Below, one piece after another: positions 8,609 through 17,048 of a DNA stretch of 64,000 nt. A model generated the notes under the pieces. It was not told the DNA's origin. It did not search any database and saw only the letters and a program-made list of their open reading frames with translations. Every line of letters starts with the position of its first letter. The stretch's first letter is position 1. A program made the translations under genes and the position numbers. The stretch comes from Nocardioides sp. CFH 31398. GTDB lineage: Bacteria > Actinomycetota > Actinomycetes > Propionibacteriales > Nocardioidaceae. The stretch lies in NCBI RefSeq assembly GCF_022436705.1, contig NZ_JAKUHT010000012.1, positions 1 to 64,000 on the forward strand. The letters are read 5' to 3'.

Positions 8609-10078
8609 TCAGTGGTCGTCGGTCGCGCGGGAGCCCGTCAGCGACAGCGCGCCGTACGTCGCGATCGCGCCGACGACCACGGCGAGGACGAGGAACGTCG
8701 TCCGCTCGCCACCGAAGTACGACGCCACGAGGGCGGTGCTCCAGGTGCCCGCGGGCAGCGTGGTGGTGACCAGGGTGGCGATGGCGGTGCCGACCACCGC
8801 GGTGCCGAGGCTGGTGCCGACCTCCTGGGCGGTGTCGTTGAGGGCCGCGCCGATGGAGGTGCGGTCGTGCGGCATGGCGGTGACCAGGGCGACCGCGCAG
8901 ATCGTCATGACGATCCGCAGGCCCACGGTGAGGACCACCAGCGAGACCGCGATCGCGACGTACCCGTGCTCGACCGAGAGGGCCATGCCGGCCAGGGCCA
9001 GGGCGAGCAGGGCGGCGCCGACGAGGCAGGCCACGCGGTGGCCCCACCGGAGGGCGAGCCGCTCGGCGACCGGGGTGGCGGCGAGCATGGTGAGGATGAG
9101 GGGCAGGTTGGCGAGGCCGGCGCGGACCGGGCCCCAGCCGTAGGCGTACTGGAAGTGCAGCACGAGGGCGAACAGCACGCTCGCCATGGCGATGGACGAC
9201 GCCACCTGGGTGATCGCGGCGCCGCGGACGGGTCCGCTGGCGAACAGGCCCAGGTCGAGCATGGGGTGCGCCGTCCGGCGCTCCCGGCGGACGAACCCGA
9301 CGGCGGCGAGGACCGCACCGAGGGCGCAGGCGACGGTGGGCCACGACGTCCAGCCGTGCTCGACGCCGCTGGTCAGCGTGTAGCAGCCGAGGCCCATGGC
9401 GGCGACCGTCCAGGCGGCGCCGGGCAGGTCGAGCGGGTCGCGGGTGAGGCCGTCCGGGTGGTCGGCGGGCACGCCGTACCGGACGCCGAGCCAGGCGATC
9501 GCCGCGATGGGCGCGTTGACCAGCAGCAGCCACTGCCAGGACACGTGGGCCAGGGCGGTGCCGCCGAGCAGGGGACCGAGCACGAAGCCCGACATGCCGA
9601 CGATCATGACGACGGTGATGGCGCGCATGCGCAGCTTCTCGTCGTCGAAGAGCCGGAAGACCAGCGACATCGTCACCGGCGCCATCGCCGCGGCGGCCAG
9701 GCCGAGGGCGGCGCGCAGGGCGATGAGCTCGCCCGAGCTCGAGACGAGGACGACGGCCGCGCTGATGGCGCCGAACGCGGCGAGGCCGACGAGCAGGACG
9801 CGGCGGCGTCCCAGGCGGTCCGCGGCGGCGCCGGCGGTCAGCAGGAGCCCGCCGAAGGTCAGCGAGTAGGCGCCGGTGACCCACTGCAGCGCGGTGGTGC
9901 CGCTGCCGAGGTCGCGGCCGATGGTCGGCAGGGCGATCGAGAGCAGCGTGTTGTCGACCATCTCGACGAAGAACGCCAGGCACAGCGCGAGGAGCGGGAG
10001 GGCGGCGGCGCGGAGCGACGGGTAGGTCGGCGCCGCCGCGGTCGGGGTGGTGCCGGCGAAGGAGTCGGTGGAGCTCAT
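8609..10078 (-). CDS. MFS drug exporter, DHA2 (14-TM) family
   Basis: 489 aa, almost entirely hydrophobic, consistent with 14 transmembrane helices of the QacA/EmrB type. Motifs: FVEMVDNTLLSIALPTIGRDL at the end of TM1 (the acidic residue typical of DHA2), DRLGRRRVLLVG between TM2 and TM3 (motif A), and ALNDTAQEVGTSLGTAVVG (motif C-like) late. Proton-driven efflux of toxic organic compounds is the expected role. The ATG at 10078 is chosen because longer frames run into the operator region. The gene is divergent from a TetR gene and the intergenic region holds three operator half-repeats. Confidence 0.88.
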   Translation of the reverse strand: MSSTDSFAGTTPTAAAPTYPSLRAAALPLLALCLAFFVEMVDNTLLSIALPTIGRDLGSGTTALQWVTGAYSLTFGGLLLTAGAAADRLGRRRVLLVGLAAFGAISAAVVLVSSSGELIALRAALGLAAAAMAPVTMSLVFRLFDDEKLRMRAITVVMIVGMSGFVLGPLLGGTALAHVSWQWLLLVNAPIAAIAWLGVRYGVPADHPDGLTRDPLDLPGAAWTVAAMGLGCYTLTSGVEHGWTSWPTVACALGAVLAAVGFVRRERRTAHPMLDLGLFASGPVRGAAITQVASSIAMASVLFALVLHFQYAYGWGPVRAGLANLPLILTMLAATPVAERLALRWGHRVACLVGAALLALALAGMALSVEHGYVAIAVSLVVLTVGLRIVMTICAVALVTAMPHDRTSIGAALNDTAQEVGTSLGTAVVGTAIATLVTTTLPAGTWSTALVASYFGGERTTFLVLAVVVGAIATYGALSLTGSRATDDH

Positions 10079-10095
10079 GGGTGCCTCCAGGAATA

Positions 10096-10148
10096 TCGAA
10101 CGCCGTTCGACTACCGAACGACGTTCGAAGACTAGAACGGCGTTCGAT
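10096..10148. promoter_or_regulatory. Triple palindromic operator between MFS and TetR
   Basis: Three GAACG-x-CGTTC palindromes are centred at 10103, 10121 and 10140 (spacings 18 and 19 bp). The outer two are exact reverse complements of each other including flanks (TATCGAACGCCGTTC versus GAACGGCGTTCGATA), so the whole region has dyad symmetry about the middle site. This fits cooperative binding of TetR dimers that repress both divergent promoters. Confidence 0.85.
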
Positions 10149-10160
10149 AGAGTGCAACCC

Positions 10161-10850
10161 ATGCCGCCCCGTCGTCGTGCCTCGCACTCGCTGGAGTCCG
10201 TCCTGGGCGAGGCGGTGGCCCTGCTGGACGAGGCGGGGGAGCAGGCCCTGACGTTCCGCGCGCTCGCCGCCCGGCTGGGCGGGGGCGTGGCCAGCATCTA
10301 CTGGTACGTCGCCAACCGGGAGGAGCTGCTCGACCGGGCGACGGACGTGGTGATGGCCGAGGTGCTCGAGCGGGTCGAGGCGATCGACGCCGGGCAGGAC
10401 CCGGTGGCGGTGCTGCGCGCGATGTCGCTGACGCTCTTCGACGAGATGGTGCGCCGGCCCTGGTTCGCGACGTACATGCTGCGCAACACCGGCCTGCAGC
10501 CGCACGCGATGCGGATGTTCGACCTGATCGGCCAGCAGGTGATGCGTCTCGGCCTGACGCCGCGCGAGGAGTTCCACGCCGTGTCGTCGCTGCTCAGCTA
10601 CGTGGTCGGGGTGGCGGTGGACATGGCGCAGCCCCCGCCGCAGGAGTTCCTCGACTCCGACATGGAGCCGGCCGAGTTCCTGGCGATGTACGCCGACCGC
10701 TGGCGGGCGCTCGACCCCGCCACGCACCCGTTCGCGCACCGGATCGCCGACGTGTTCGCCGTCCACGACGACGCGGAGGTGTTCCGCGCGGGCCTGGACA
10801 TGTTCCTGGCCGGCCTCCGCGAGCGCGCGGTGGCCGGCCAGGAGTTGTGA
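10161..10850 (+). CDS. TetR family repressor of the MFS exporter
   Basis: 229 aa from the ATG 12 bp after the last operator palindrome. The N-terminal HTH reads LTFRALAARLGGGVASIYWYVANREELL, as in the TetR/TetR_C_1 group that controls efflux pumps. The C-terminal part is helical and would bind the inducer. Divergent position and the symmetric operator make local repression of the exporter and autoregulation likely. Confidence 0.88.
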   Translation: MPPRRRASHSLESVLGEAVALLDEAGEQALTFRALAARLGGGVASIYWYVANREELLDRATDVVMAEVLERVEAIDAGQDPVAVLRAMSLTLFDEMVRRPWFATYMLRNTGLQPHAMRMFDLIGQQVMRLGLTPREEFHAVSSLLSYVVGVAVDMAQPPPQEFLDSDMEPAEFLAMYADRWRALDPATHPFAHRIADVFAVHDDAEVFRAGLDMFLAGLRERAVAGQEL

Positions 10851-10859
10851 CGGTGGGGC

Positions 10860-11312
10860 CTACTGCTTCGGCTCGAGCAGGAAGAGCGGGATGAGCCGGT
10901 CGGTCTTCGACTGGTACTCGGCGTACGTCGACCACGACTCGACCGCGTGCTGCCACCAGTCGTCGCGCTCGGGGCCGTCGGGCAGTTCGCGGACCGTGTA
11001 GGTCTTCTTGTCCGCGCCGTCCTGGAGGTCGACCTCGGGGTGGGCGCGGAAGTTGTCCGCCCACGTCGGGTCGTCCGGGGCGCCGCCCTTGGAGGCGACC
11101 GCGAGGTACTTCCCGTCGCGCTCCACCTTCATCACGGGGTTCTTGCGCAGGTTGCCGGACTTCTTGCCGAGCGAGGTGATGACGACGATCGGCGTCGGGT
11201 CGTCACGGCCCGGGAGCGTGGTGGCGCGCTGACCGTTCGAGGCCTCGTACTCCTCGACCTGGTCGCGGACCCACTTCTGTGCGCTGGGGACGTAGGTGCC
11301 GGTGAGTGCCAT
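10860..11312 (-). CDS. Deazaflavin (F420)-dependent nitroreductase-family protein
   Basis: 150 aa. The family signature is visible: PIVVITSLGKKSGNLRKNPVMKVERDGKYLAVASKGG...P.W..NFRAHPEVDLQ, here broken into the lead motif LGKKSGNLRKNP and WADNFRAHPEV. Members bind F420 in a split beta-barrel and reduce quinones or nitro compounds. Two in-frame starts exist (11321 and 11312); the second (MALTGTY) is preferred since family members start at that point. No clear ribosome site helps. Confidence 0.85.
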   Translation of the reverse strand: MALTGTYVPSAQKWVRDQVEEYEASNGQRATTLPGRDDPTPIVVITSLGKKSGNLRKNPVMKVERDGKYLAVASKGGAPDDPTWADNFRAHPEVDLQDGADKKTYTVRELPDGPERDDWWQHAVESWSTYAEYQSKTDRLIPLFLLEPKQ

Positions 11313-11322
11313 GTCACGCACA

Positions 11323-11365
11323 ACGGCCCGGCCCGCGGCGGGATTCCCGCCGCGGACCGGGCCGT
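11323..11365 (-). terminator. Strong hairpin terminator
   Basis: A long GC-rich inverted repeat, ACGGCCCGG-c-CCGCGGCGGGA with its partner TCCCGCCGCGG-a-CCGGGCCGT and almost no loop. It begins 27 bp after the stop of the leftward aldehyde dehydrogenase gene and probably ends that transcript. Confidence 0.8.
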
Positions 11366-11391
11366 ACGTCGCGTCGCTGGGCCCGTCGGGG

Positions 11392-12771
11392 TCAGCCGCG
11401 CGCGGCCGCCGTACGACGCAGGCGGGTGTTGACGAACTCGCCCATGCCCCAGCGGCCGAGCTCGCGGCCGAAGCCGGAGCGCTTCACGCCACCGAACGGC
11501 AGGCCGGGCAGCGTGGTGCCGTGCTCGTTGACGTAGGCCATGCCGACGTCGAGGCGGTCGGCGACCTCCTGCGCGCGGTCGACGTCCTGGCTCCACACCG
11601 AGCCCGACAGTCCGAACGCCGAGTCGTTGGCGAGCTCCACGGCCTCGTCGACGGAGTCGACGCCGTACACGACGGCGACGGGGCCGAAGATCTCCTCGTG
11701 GTAGGCGTCCATGTCCTTGGTGACGCCGGTGAGCACGGTGGGCTGCATGAAGGCGCCGTCGCCCTCGATCGCCTCGCCACCGGTGTGCAGGGTCGCGCCC
11801 TGCTCGACGGCCTTCTTCACCTGCGCCACCACGCCGTCGCGCGCGGTGACCGACGACAGCGGGCCGACGGCGGTGTCGGGGTCGGTCGGGTCGCCGACCT
11901 TCGCGCCCTCGAAGACGGCCACGACGGTCCGGGTGAACTCGTCGAGCTTGTCGTTGGGGACGATCATCCGCTTCGGGGAGTTGCACGCCTGGCCGCAGTT
12001 GCCGAGGCGGGCCTTCGCCGCACCCTTGGCGATGCCGGCGACGTCGTCGTCCAGGACGATGAATGGGTCCGAGCCGCCCAGCTCGAGCACGGCCTTCTTG
12101 AGGTTGCGCCCGGCGACCTCGGCGACGGCCGCGCCGGCCCGCTCGCTGCCGGTCAGGGAGATGCCCTGCACCCGCGGGTCGGCGATCATCGTCGCGACCT
12201 GGTCGTTGGTGGCGTAGACGTTGATGTAGGCGTCGGTCGGGACGCCGGCGGCGTGGAAGATCTCCTCCATCAGCGCCGCGGACGCCGCGCAGATCGGGGC
12301 GTGCTTGAGCACGATCGTGTTGCCCACCATCAGGTTCGGGGCGACGAAGCGGGCGACCTGGTAGTAGGGGAAGTTCCACGGCATGACGCCGACGATGGAG
12401 CCGACGGGCACGGTCTCGACGATCGACTCCTGCGCGCCCTGCGGGTCGAGGACCTCCTCGGCGAGCAGGTCGGGCCCGTGCTGGGCGTACCACTTGTAGA
12501 TCATCCCGCAGAGCTTGATCTCGCCCACGGCCTGCGCGACGGGCTTGCCCATCTCGCGGGCGATGGTCTCGGCGAGCTCCTGGGAGCGCTCCTTGTAGGC
12601 CTCGGCGATCTTGACCAGGATCGCCGCGCGGTCCGCGACGTCGGTGGAGCGCCAGTCGGTGAAGGCGGCGTGCGAGCGGGCGAGGACACCCTCGACCTCG
12701 GCGTCGGTGAGCTCCGGGAACTCCTTCTCGACGGTGCCGGTGGAGGGGTTGGCGGTGACGTAGGTGGTCAT
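11392..12771 (-). CDS. gabD1: Succinate-semialdehyde dehydrogenase (NAD(P)+)
   Basis: 459 aa, normal size for GabD1-type enzymes. Motifs: MPWNFPYYQV, ISLTGSERAG, general base Glu in VLELGGSDPFIVL, and catalytic Cys in NCGQACNSPKR. The C-terminal VNEHGTTLPGLPFGGVKRSGFGRELG block is typical. It oxidises succinate semialdehyde to succinate in the GABA/TCA bypass. A longer frame continues upstream, but the ATG at 12771 (MTTYVTANPSTG) matches the family N-terminus. Confidence 0.88.
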   Translation of the reverse strand: MTTYVTANPSTGTVEKEFPELTDAEVEGVLARSHAAFTDWRSTDVADRAAILVKIAEAYKERSQELAETIAREMGKPVAQAVGEIKLCGMIYKWYAQHGPDLLAEEVLDPQGAQESIVETVPVGSIVGVMPWNFPYYQVARFVAPNLMVGNTIVLKHAPICAASAALMEEIFHAAGVPTDAYINVYATNDQVATMIADPRVQGISLTGSERAGAAVAEVAGRNLKKAVLELGGSDPFIVLDDDVAGIAKGAAKARLGNCGQACNSPKRMIVPNDKLDEFTRTVVAVFEGAKVGDPTDPDTAVGPLSSVTARDGVVAQVKKAVEQGATLHTGGEAIEGDGAFMQPTVLTGVTKDMDAYHEEIFGPVAVVYGVDSVDEAVELANDSAFGLSGSVWSQDVDRAQEVADRLDVGMAYVNEHGTTLPGLPFGGVKRSGFGRELGRWGMGEFVNTRLRRTAAARG

Positions 12772-12966
12772 GTGAGCGACGCTACAGCCGTCCCGGGACG
12801 GTGGGCCCTGACGCCGGCTGGAGCGTGGCGGTTGGGACGTCTGCCCACTGCTGTGACGCCTGAGCCGGAGGTTGTCCACAGGCGCGGGATTTCCCCCTAA
12901 CGCCGGACGGCAAAGCCACGTTGACTGTGCGCAGGACACGTCGATCACGTTCATGGGGGACAGACG

Positions 12967-13896
12967 ATGACCACCGCGCCCACCCACCGCGCGCCCGGCC
13001 CGGCCACCGGGGCGGGAGCCGACCGGCCGCCGGTCGACCCGGTGCTGCTGGACCGCCTCGACGGCCGGGTCCGCGACGTCGTCCGCCGCGAGGGGATCGA
13101 CCCCCAGCGCGACGGCCGCGTGGTCCGCCGCATCGCCGAGGACGTCGTCCGCGCCCACGACGAGCTCTCCCTGACCGGGCAGGTGGTCCCGCTCGCGGAC
13201 CCCGTCGGCGTGGTGGGCGAGCTGGTGGCCCGCGTCGCGGGCTTCGGCGCGCTGCAGGTCTACCTCGACGACCCGGAGATCGAGGAGGTCTGGATCAACG
13301 ACCCCTCCCGCGTCTTCGTCGCCCGCAACGGCCGCCACGAGCTGACGAACCTGATGCTCACCCGCGCGCAGGTCACCGAGCTGGTCGAGCGGATGCTGAA
13401 GTCGAGCGGACGCCGCATCGACGTCTCGCGGCCGTTCGTCGACGCCATGCTCCCGGAGGGCCACCGCCTCCACGTGGTGCTGGAGGGCATCAGCCGCGGG
13501 TTCTCCGCGGTCAACATCCGCAAGTTCGTGCTGCGCGCCGCGAAGCTCGACGACATGGTCGAGCTCGGCTCGCTCTCGGCCCAGGCCGCCCGTTTCCTCG
13601 AGGCGTCGATCCGGGCCGGGCTGAACGTGCTGGTCGCCGGCGGCACCCAGGCGGGCAAGACCACGATGCTGAACTGCCTCGCCGCGGCCATCCCCGGCGG
13701 CGACCGGGTGATCAGCGCCGAGGAGGTCTTCGAGCTCCGCTTCCCCCATCCCGACTGGGTGCAGCTCCAGACCCGCCAGGCCGGCCTCGAGGGCACCGGT
13801 GAGATCCGGCTGCGCGAGCTCGTCAAGGAGGCGCTGCGGATGCGGCCCAGCCGCGTGATCGTCGGGGAGGTCCGCGCCGAGGAGTGCCTCGACCTG
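12967..13896 (+). pseudogene. tadA: tadA/cpaF 5' part, interrupted by element 1
   Basis: First 310 codons of the pilus secretion ATPase TadA (CpaF family). Seen here: an N-terminal all-alpha region, FVDAMLPEGHRLH, Walker A GGTQAGKTT (residues ~225-233) and Walker B-like RVIVGEVRAEE (~295-305). At L-D-L the sequence stops matching the family and runs into the integrative element; the local frame continues as junk to 14205. The His box (CTLHANS) and C-terminus are at 26099-26464. Joining the two parts across one CTCGACCTG gives an uninterrupted 431-aa protein. As it stands the ATPase is split and should be inactive. GGGGGA lies just upstream of the ATG. Confidence 0.93.
13888..13896 (+). other. 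attL core of element 1
   Basis: CTCGACCTG, encoding Leu-Asp-Leu of TadA. Reading on into the element gives CTCGAC-CT-GTCGAG, perfect 6-bp arms around a central CT, as expected for the attP side of a large serine integrase site. Confidence 0.85.
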
Positions 13897-13934
13897 TCGA
13901 GGCGCACAAGTTTTAACGGATACAATCGAGCTAC

Positions 13935-15464
13935 ATGGAGACGACGGCGAAGCGGGCCGCCATCTATACCCGCATCAGTAGCGACCCTGAGGGCAAGCGT
14001 GCCGGGGTGCGCCGCCAACGGGAAGACTGCGAACGGTTCGCGGCGGAACACGGGTTCGAGATCGCGGAGCATCACTTCTACGAGGACAACGACAAGTCTG
14101 CGTCGACCAAGTCCAAGAAGCCCAGACCGCGCTACTCGGCGATGCTGCGCGGGGCCAGGGACCAGGAGTTCGACGCGATCATCGTCTGGTCCTCGTCGCG
14201 GCTGACTCGTCGGCCACGCGAACTGGAAGACGTCATCGACCTCAGCCTGGCGACCGGCATCGCGATCTACTCGTGCAAGACGGGTGACTACAACCTCAAC
14301 AACGCCCGGGGGCGTAGCCGTGCACGCGACGATGCGCGGCGCGACGCCGAAGAAGCCGAGGAAACCGGTGAGCGCGTTGCCCGAGCCGCCGAGCAGCGGG
14401 CCAAGGCAGGGGAGTGGCACGGGGGCCACCTGCCCCACGGCTACCGAGTCGAGGGTGGGCGGCTGGTCGTCGACCCGACGACAGCTCCGCTCATGCAGGA
14501 GGCAGCTCAGCGGCTGCTGACGGGGGAGTCGCTGTACGCCGTCGCCAACGACTTCAACGAACGCGGGTTGCTGACGTCGCGGGGCTCGCATTGGCGCAGC
14601 CAGACCATCCGTAAGGCGATGCTGTCGCCTTCGATTGTCGGCAAGCGCGAACACGGCGGCGTTCTCTACGACGGCCAGTGGGAGCCGCTGATCAGCGAGA
14701 CGGCATGGACCAAACTCCGCGAGCTGCTAACCGACACCTCGCGCAAGTTCGGGGCGGCGGACGGTTCCTACTCGGGCAAGCGCCCGTTGGGCGGCGGGCT
14801 CACGGTCTGCGCGGACTGCGGCAAGCCGCTGGTGTCGGCCCGCTACCGAGACGCGATCCGGCTCGTCTGCCACAAGCAGGCCACGGGCGGTTGCGGGGGA
14901 GTGACCATCACTTACGACCAATACGAGCACTGGCTCGTCGAGTTGGTCATGGCTCGCATTGACGGCGTGCGCTGGCGGGCTGAGAACGCCCGTACGGCGG
15001 CGAAAGTCGACACCCGGGCCGATCGATTGCGGACGGACCGAAAGATGCTCCAGGAGGAACGGCGGCGTGTTGTCCGGTCCTTCGAAGTCGGGGTGCGGTC
15101 CGAGTCCGAGATGGTTCGGAGGGTGGGCGAGATCGACGCCGAGGTGCGCAGCATTGATGGCCAGCTCTCTGCGCTTGTGACGGACGCGGTGCTCGATGAG
15201 GTCGCCACCGCTGACGACGCGCGCCGGCTCTGGCGCGAGGCCGACACCACCAAGCGCCGTCGGTTCCTCGCGGCCATGATCGAGACCGTTCACGTTCACA
15301 AGTGGCCAGAGGGCATGCCGACAAAGTTGACCCGCCGAACCAGCGAGCGAATGGCGGCACGACGCGGCGAGAAGATCGAGACAGAGGCGCAGTTCGCGAA
15401 GCGTCGAGACCAGCACGCCCGGGAGGCGCTGCGGCAGCGGGTCTGCATCCGCTGGCGTCGCTGA
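13935..15464 (+). CDS. Large serine integrase of element 1
   Basis: 509 aa. N-terminal resolvase domain with Y-T-R-I-S (catalytic Ser15) and the VRRQREDCERFA helix, IIVWSSSRLTRRPRELEDVI in the catalytic core, then a recombinase domain (AANDFNERGLLTSRGSHWRSQTIRKAMLSPSIVGKR-like) and a zinc ribbon near residues 290-325 (VCADCGKPL with later cysteines LVCHK and GGCGG). A C-terminal coiled coil follows. It would catalyse attP x attB recombination and, with a directionality factor, excision. It starts 38 bp inside attL and reads in the same direction as the pilus operon. Confidence 0.93.
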   Translation: METTAKRAAIYTRISSDPEGKRAGVRRQREDCERFAAEHGFEIAEHHFYEDNDKSASTKSKKPRPRYSAMLRGARDQEFDAIIVWSSSRLTRRPRELEDVIDLSLATGIAIYSCKTGDYNLNNARGRSRARDDARRDAEEAEETGERVARAAEQRAKAGEWHGGHLPHGYRVEGGRLVVDPTTAPLMQEAAQRLLTGESLYAVANDFNERGLLTSRGSHWRSQTIRKAMLSPSIVGKREHGGVLYDGQWEPLISETAWTKLRELLTDTSRKFGAADGSYSGKRPLGGGLTVCADCGKPLVSARYRDAIRLVCHKQATGGCGGVTITYDQYEHWLVELVMARIDGVRWRAENARTAAKVDTRADRLRTDRKMLQEERRRVVRSFEVGVRSESEMVRRVGEIDAEVRSIDGQLSALVTDAVLDEVATADDARRLWREADTTKRRRFLAAMIETVHVHKWPEGMPTKLTRRTSERMAARRGEKIETEAQFAKRRDQHAREALRQRVCIRWRR

Positions 15465-15683
15465 ATGCTGTAGTCAACAGGTATCGACCAGGTGACTAGA
15501 ATCGAACCGTTGATCGCCGCAGGGCACCCGCTCTCCCAGACCTGACGCCACCAGGCGCACTGGTGCAGCCGGACCCCGGCCAACACGAACCCTGAACGAC
15601 TCGCTAGTCGCTTGCCCCGCCTCTGTCTCGGCGGAAGAAGGTAGCCCGCGAGCGAAGGAGACACCGCCTCCACGGGAGTCGTT

Positions 15684-15941
15684 GTGTCACGTCGTTATCA
15701 GCCAGCGCGTGAAGCCCTCTGGGCCGAGCGCTGGACCATCACGGCAGCTGCCGCCGAGATCGGGGTCAGCCCGGCCCACTTGCGCTGCTGCATCATGGCG
15801 AAGGCCTCGCCTTCGCCCGAGGTTCGTGAGCGTCTGCCGAAGTTGCTCGGCGTTCCGCTTGAGGATCTGTTCGATGCGGACCTTCTAGCCCGCACGTACG
15901 CCGGTCCCCGCAACCAGCTCGCGGCTCGGGGGTCGCGATGA
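15684..15941 (+). CDS. Small XRE-like HTH protein
   Basis: 85 aa from GTG with GGGAG six bases upstream. The sequence ITAAAAEIGVSPAHLRCCI...SPEVRERLPKLLGVPLEDLF has the layout of a Cro/CI-type helix-turn-helix. It lies 219 bp after the integrase and starts the replication gene cluster (next start overlaps its stop, ATGA). It could be a repressor/activator of the element or a recombination directionality factor. The 15465-15683 gap holds no ORF of note and probably contains its promoter. Confidence 0.6.
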   Translation: MSRRYQPAREALWAERWTITAAAAEIGVSPAHLRCCIMAKASPSPEVRERLPKLLGVPLEDLFDADLLARTYAGPRNQLAARGSR

Positions 15942-16066
15942 GCCCCGAGGACCGGGAGTACCTCGAAGAGTCCTGCGCCGCCTCCGGTGTGGACCTGAAG
16001 ATCAAGGACCGGGAGGCGCTGGCAGACCTCGCGCTGCTGCTGCGAGGGGGTGCAGAGCGTGGCTGA
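15938..16066 (+). CDS. Small protein, 42 aa
   Basis: MSPEDREYLEESCAASGVDL... ends AERG. The ATG overlaps the stop of the HTH gene (ATGA) and its end overlaps the primase-polymerase start, which fits a tightly packed operon. Acidic N-terminus, hydrophobic end; no known motif. Confidence 0.5.
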   Translation: MSPEDREYLEESCAASGVDLKIKDREALADLALLLRGGAERG

Positions 16067-17048
16067 CGGCGACAAGGGGAGGGCCCCGCACTCCACCGGG
16101 CCGGGGGAGCGCGAGGCCGCTGGGGCTGAATCTAGCTCGGCCCTGCCGGTTCACCACGCGCTGTCGTACGCGTTGCGTGGTCTTCACGTCATGCCTCTTG
16201 GCGTCGGCGAGAACCAGCCGCACAGCGATCTGCTCGGGTCGGGCTACGGGTACGCCTTTGACAGCGACGACAGGTGGTTCGTGGGAAGCCGCAATCCAGG
16301 GCTCATCAACTCGTGGTGGTCGTCGGCGCCGGCTGCGAACATCGGCGTCGTCACCGGCCGACCCAACCGATTGCTCGTGGTCGACATGGACGCCAGCGAC
16401 GTGCGATCCGTTCGGCCTGGGGCGCAGTGGCTCACTGCCTGGGAGGCCGATCACGGGCTTCTCCCGGACGGGCCGCTGGCGCGTACGCCCTCGGGCGGGT
16501 GGCACCTGTGGTTGCGCTACGAGGGCGACGATTACTTCCCGACGCGGATCAACTGGCTGCCCAACGTCGATGTGAAGGTTGACGGCGGGTTCGTTGCGGT
16601 GCCGCCGTCGATGAGGATGCGGCAGTTCTTGAGCCCCGTGGGCGGCGTCGCTGCGGAGTTCACCACCTACGACTGGGTTCGACCCTTGCCGTCGAACCTG
16701 AATGCCGTGCCTGCGGCCCCTGAGTGGCTCCTGGCGGACGTATTGAGCCGCCCCCGGTCGATCTACCAGTTGGATGGTTCGTCATCCCCTGGTGGCTCTG
16801 GACCCCTCACGGTCGAGTCGTTCCTGTCTCGAGGTGGCTTCGGGTGGCGGACGGGTTCTCGGGACTGCGACTGCATGGCCTTCGCCCGCGTGTTGTTCAA
16901 CGACTACGCGGGCGACTCCTCAGCGGTCACCGAGGCCGTACGACAGGTCTGGCAGATCACGCCGCAGGGCGACGACCCGTTCGCCTGGCGGCAGGCCGAG
17001 AAGTGCATCCGCAGCGCCCACACCTACTGGAAGGGCTCGCGGTCATGA
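16059..17048 (+). CDS. Bifunctional DNA primase/polymerase (PrimPol) domain protein
   Basis: 329 aa. The N-terminal ~200 residues match the Prim-Pol fold used by plasmids and phage satellites: NIGVVTGRPNRLLVVDMDAS (metal-binding D-x-D), PSGGWHLWLRY (the G-x-H motif) and NVDVKVDGGFVAVPPS. The rest is a small helical domain. It would prime replication of the excised element. The GTG at 16059 is preferred because GAGGGGG lies eight bases upstream; another GTG is at 16050. The stop overlaps the ATPase start (ATGA). Confidence 0.85.
   Translation: MADGDKGRAPHSTGPGEREAAGAESSSALPVHHALSYALRGLHVMPLGVGENQPHSDLLGSGYGYAFDSDDRWFVGSRNPGLINSWWSSAPAANIGVVTGRPNRLLVVDMDASDVRSVRPGAQWLTAWEADHGLLPDGPLARTPSGGWHLWLRYEGDDYFPTRINWLPNVDVKVDGGFVAVPPSMRMRQFLSPVGGVAAEFTTYDWVRPLPSNLNAVPAAPEWLLADVLSRPRSIYQLDGSSSPGGSGPLTVESFLSRGGFGWRTGSRDCDCMAFARVLFNDYAGDSSAVTEAVRQVWQITPQGDDPFAWRQAEKCIRSAHTYWKGSRS

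Noticed and set aside
7014..10766. Giant antisense reading frame of ~1250 codons
   Set aside because: It overlaps the HAD, phosphotransferase-like and TetR genes in a non-homologous frame and shows only Arg/Pro/Gly-rich composition.
12921..12966. Sigma-70-type promoter for tadA (TTGACT)
   Set aside because: The -35-like hexamer has no convincing -10 at 16-18 bp; left unannotated.
13897..14205. TadA continuing past the left junction as a 412-aa protein
   Set aside because: After L-D-L the frame has no TadA similarity and overlaps the integrase in another frame; the true continuation is at 26099.
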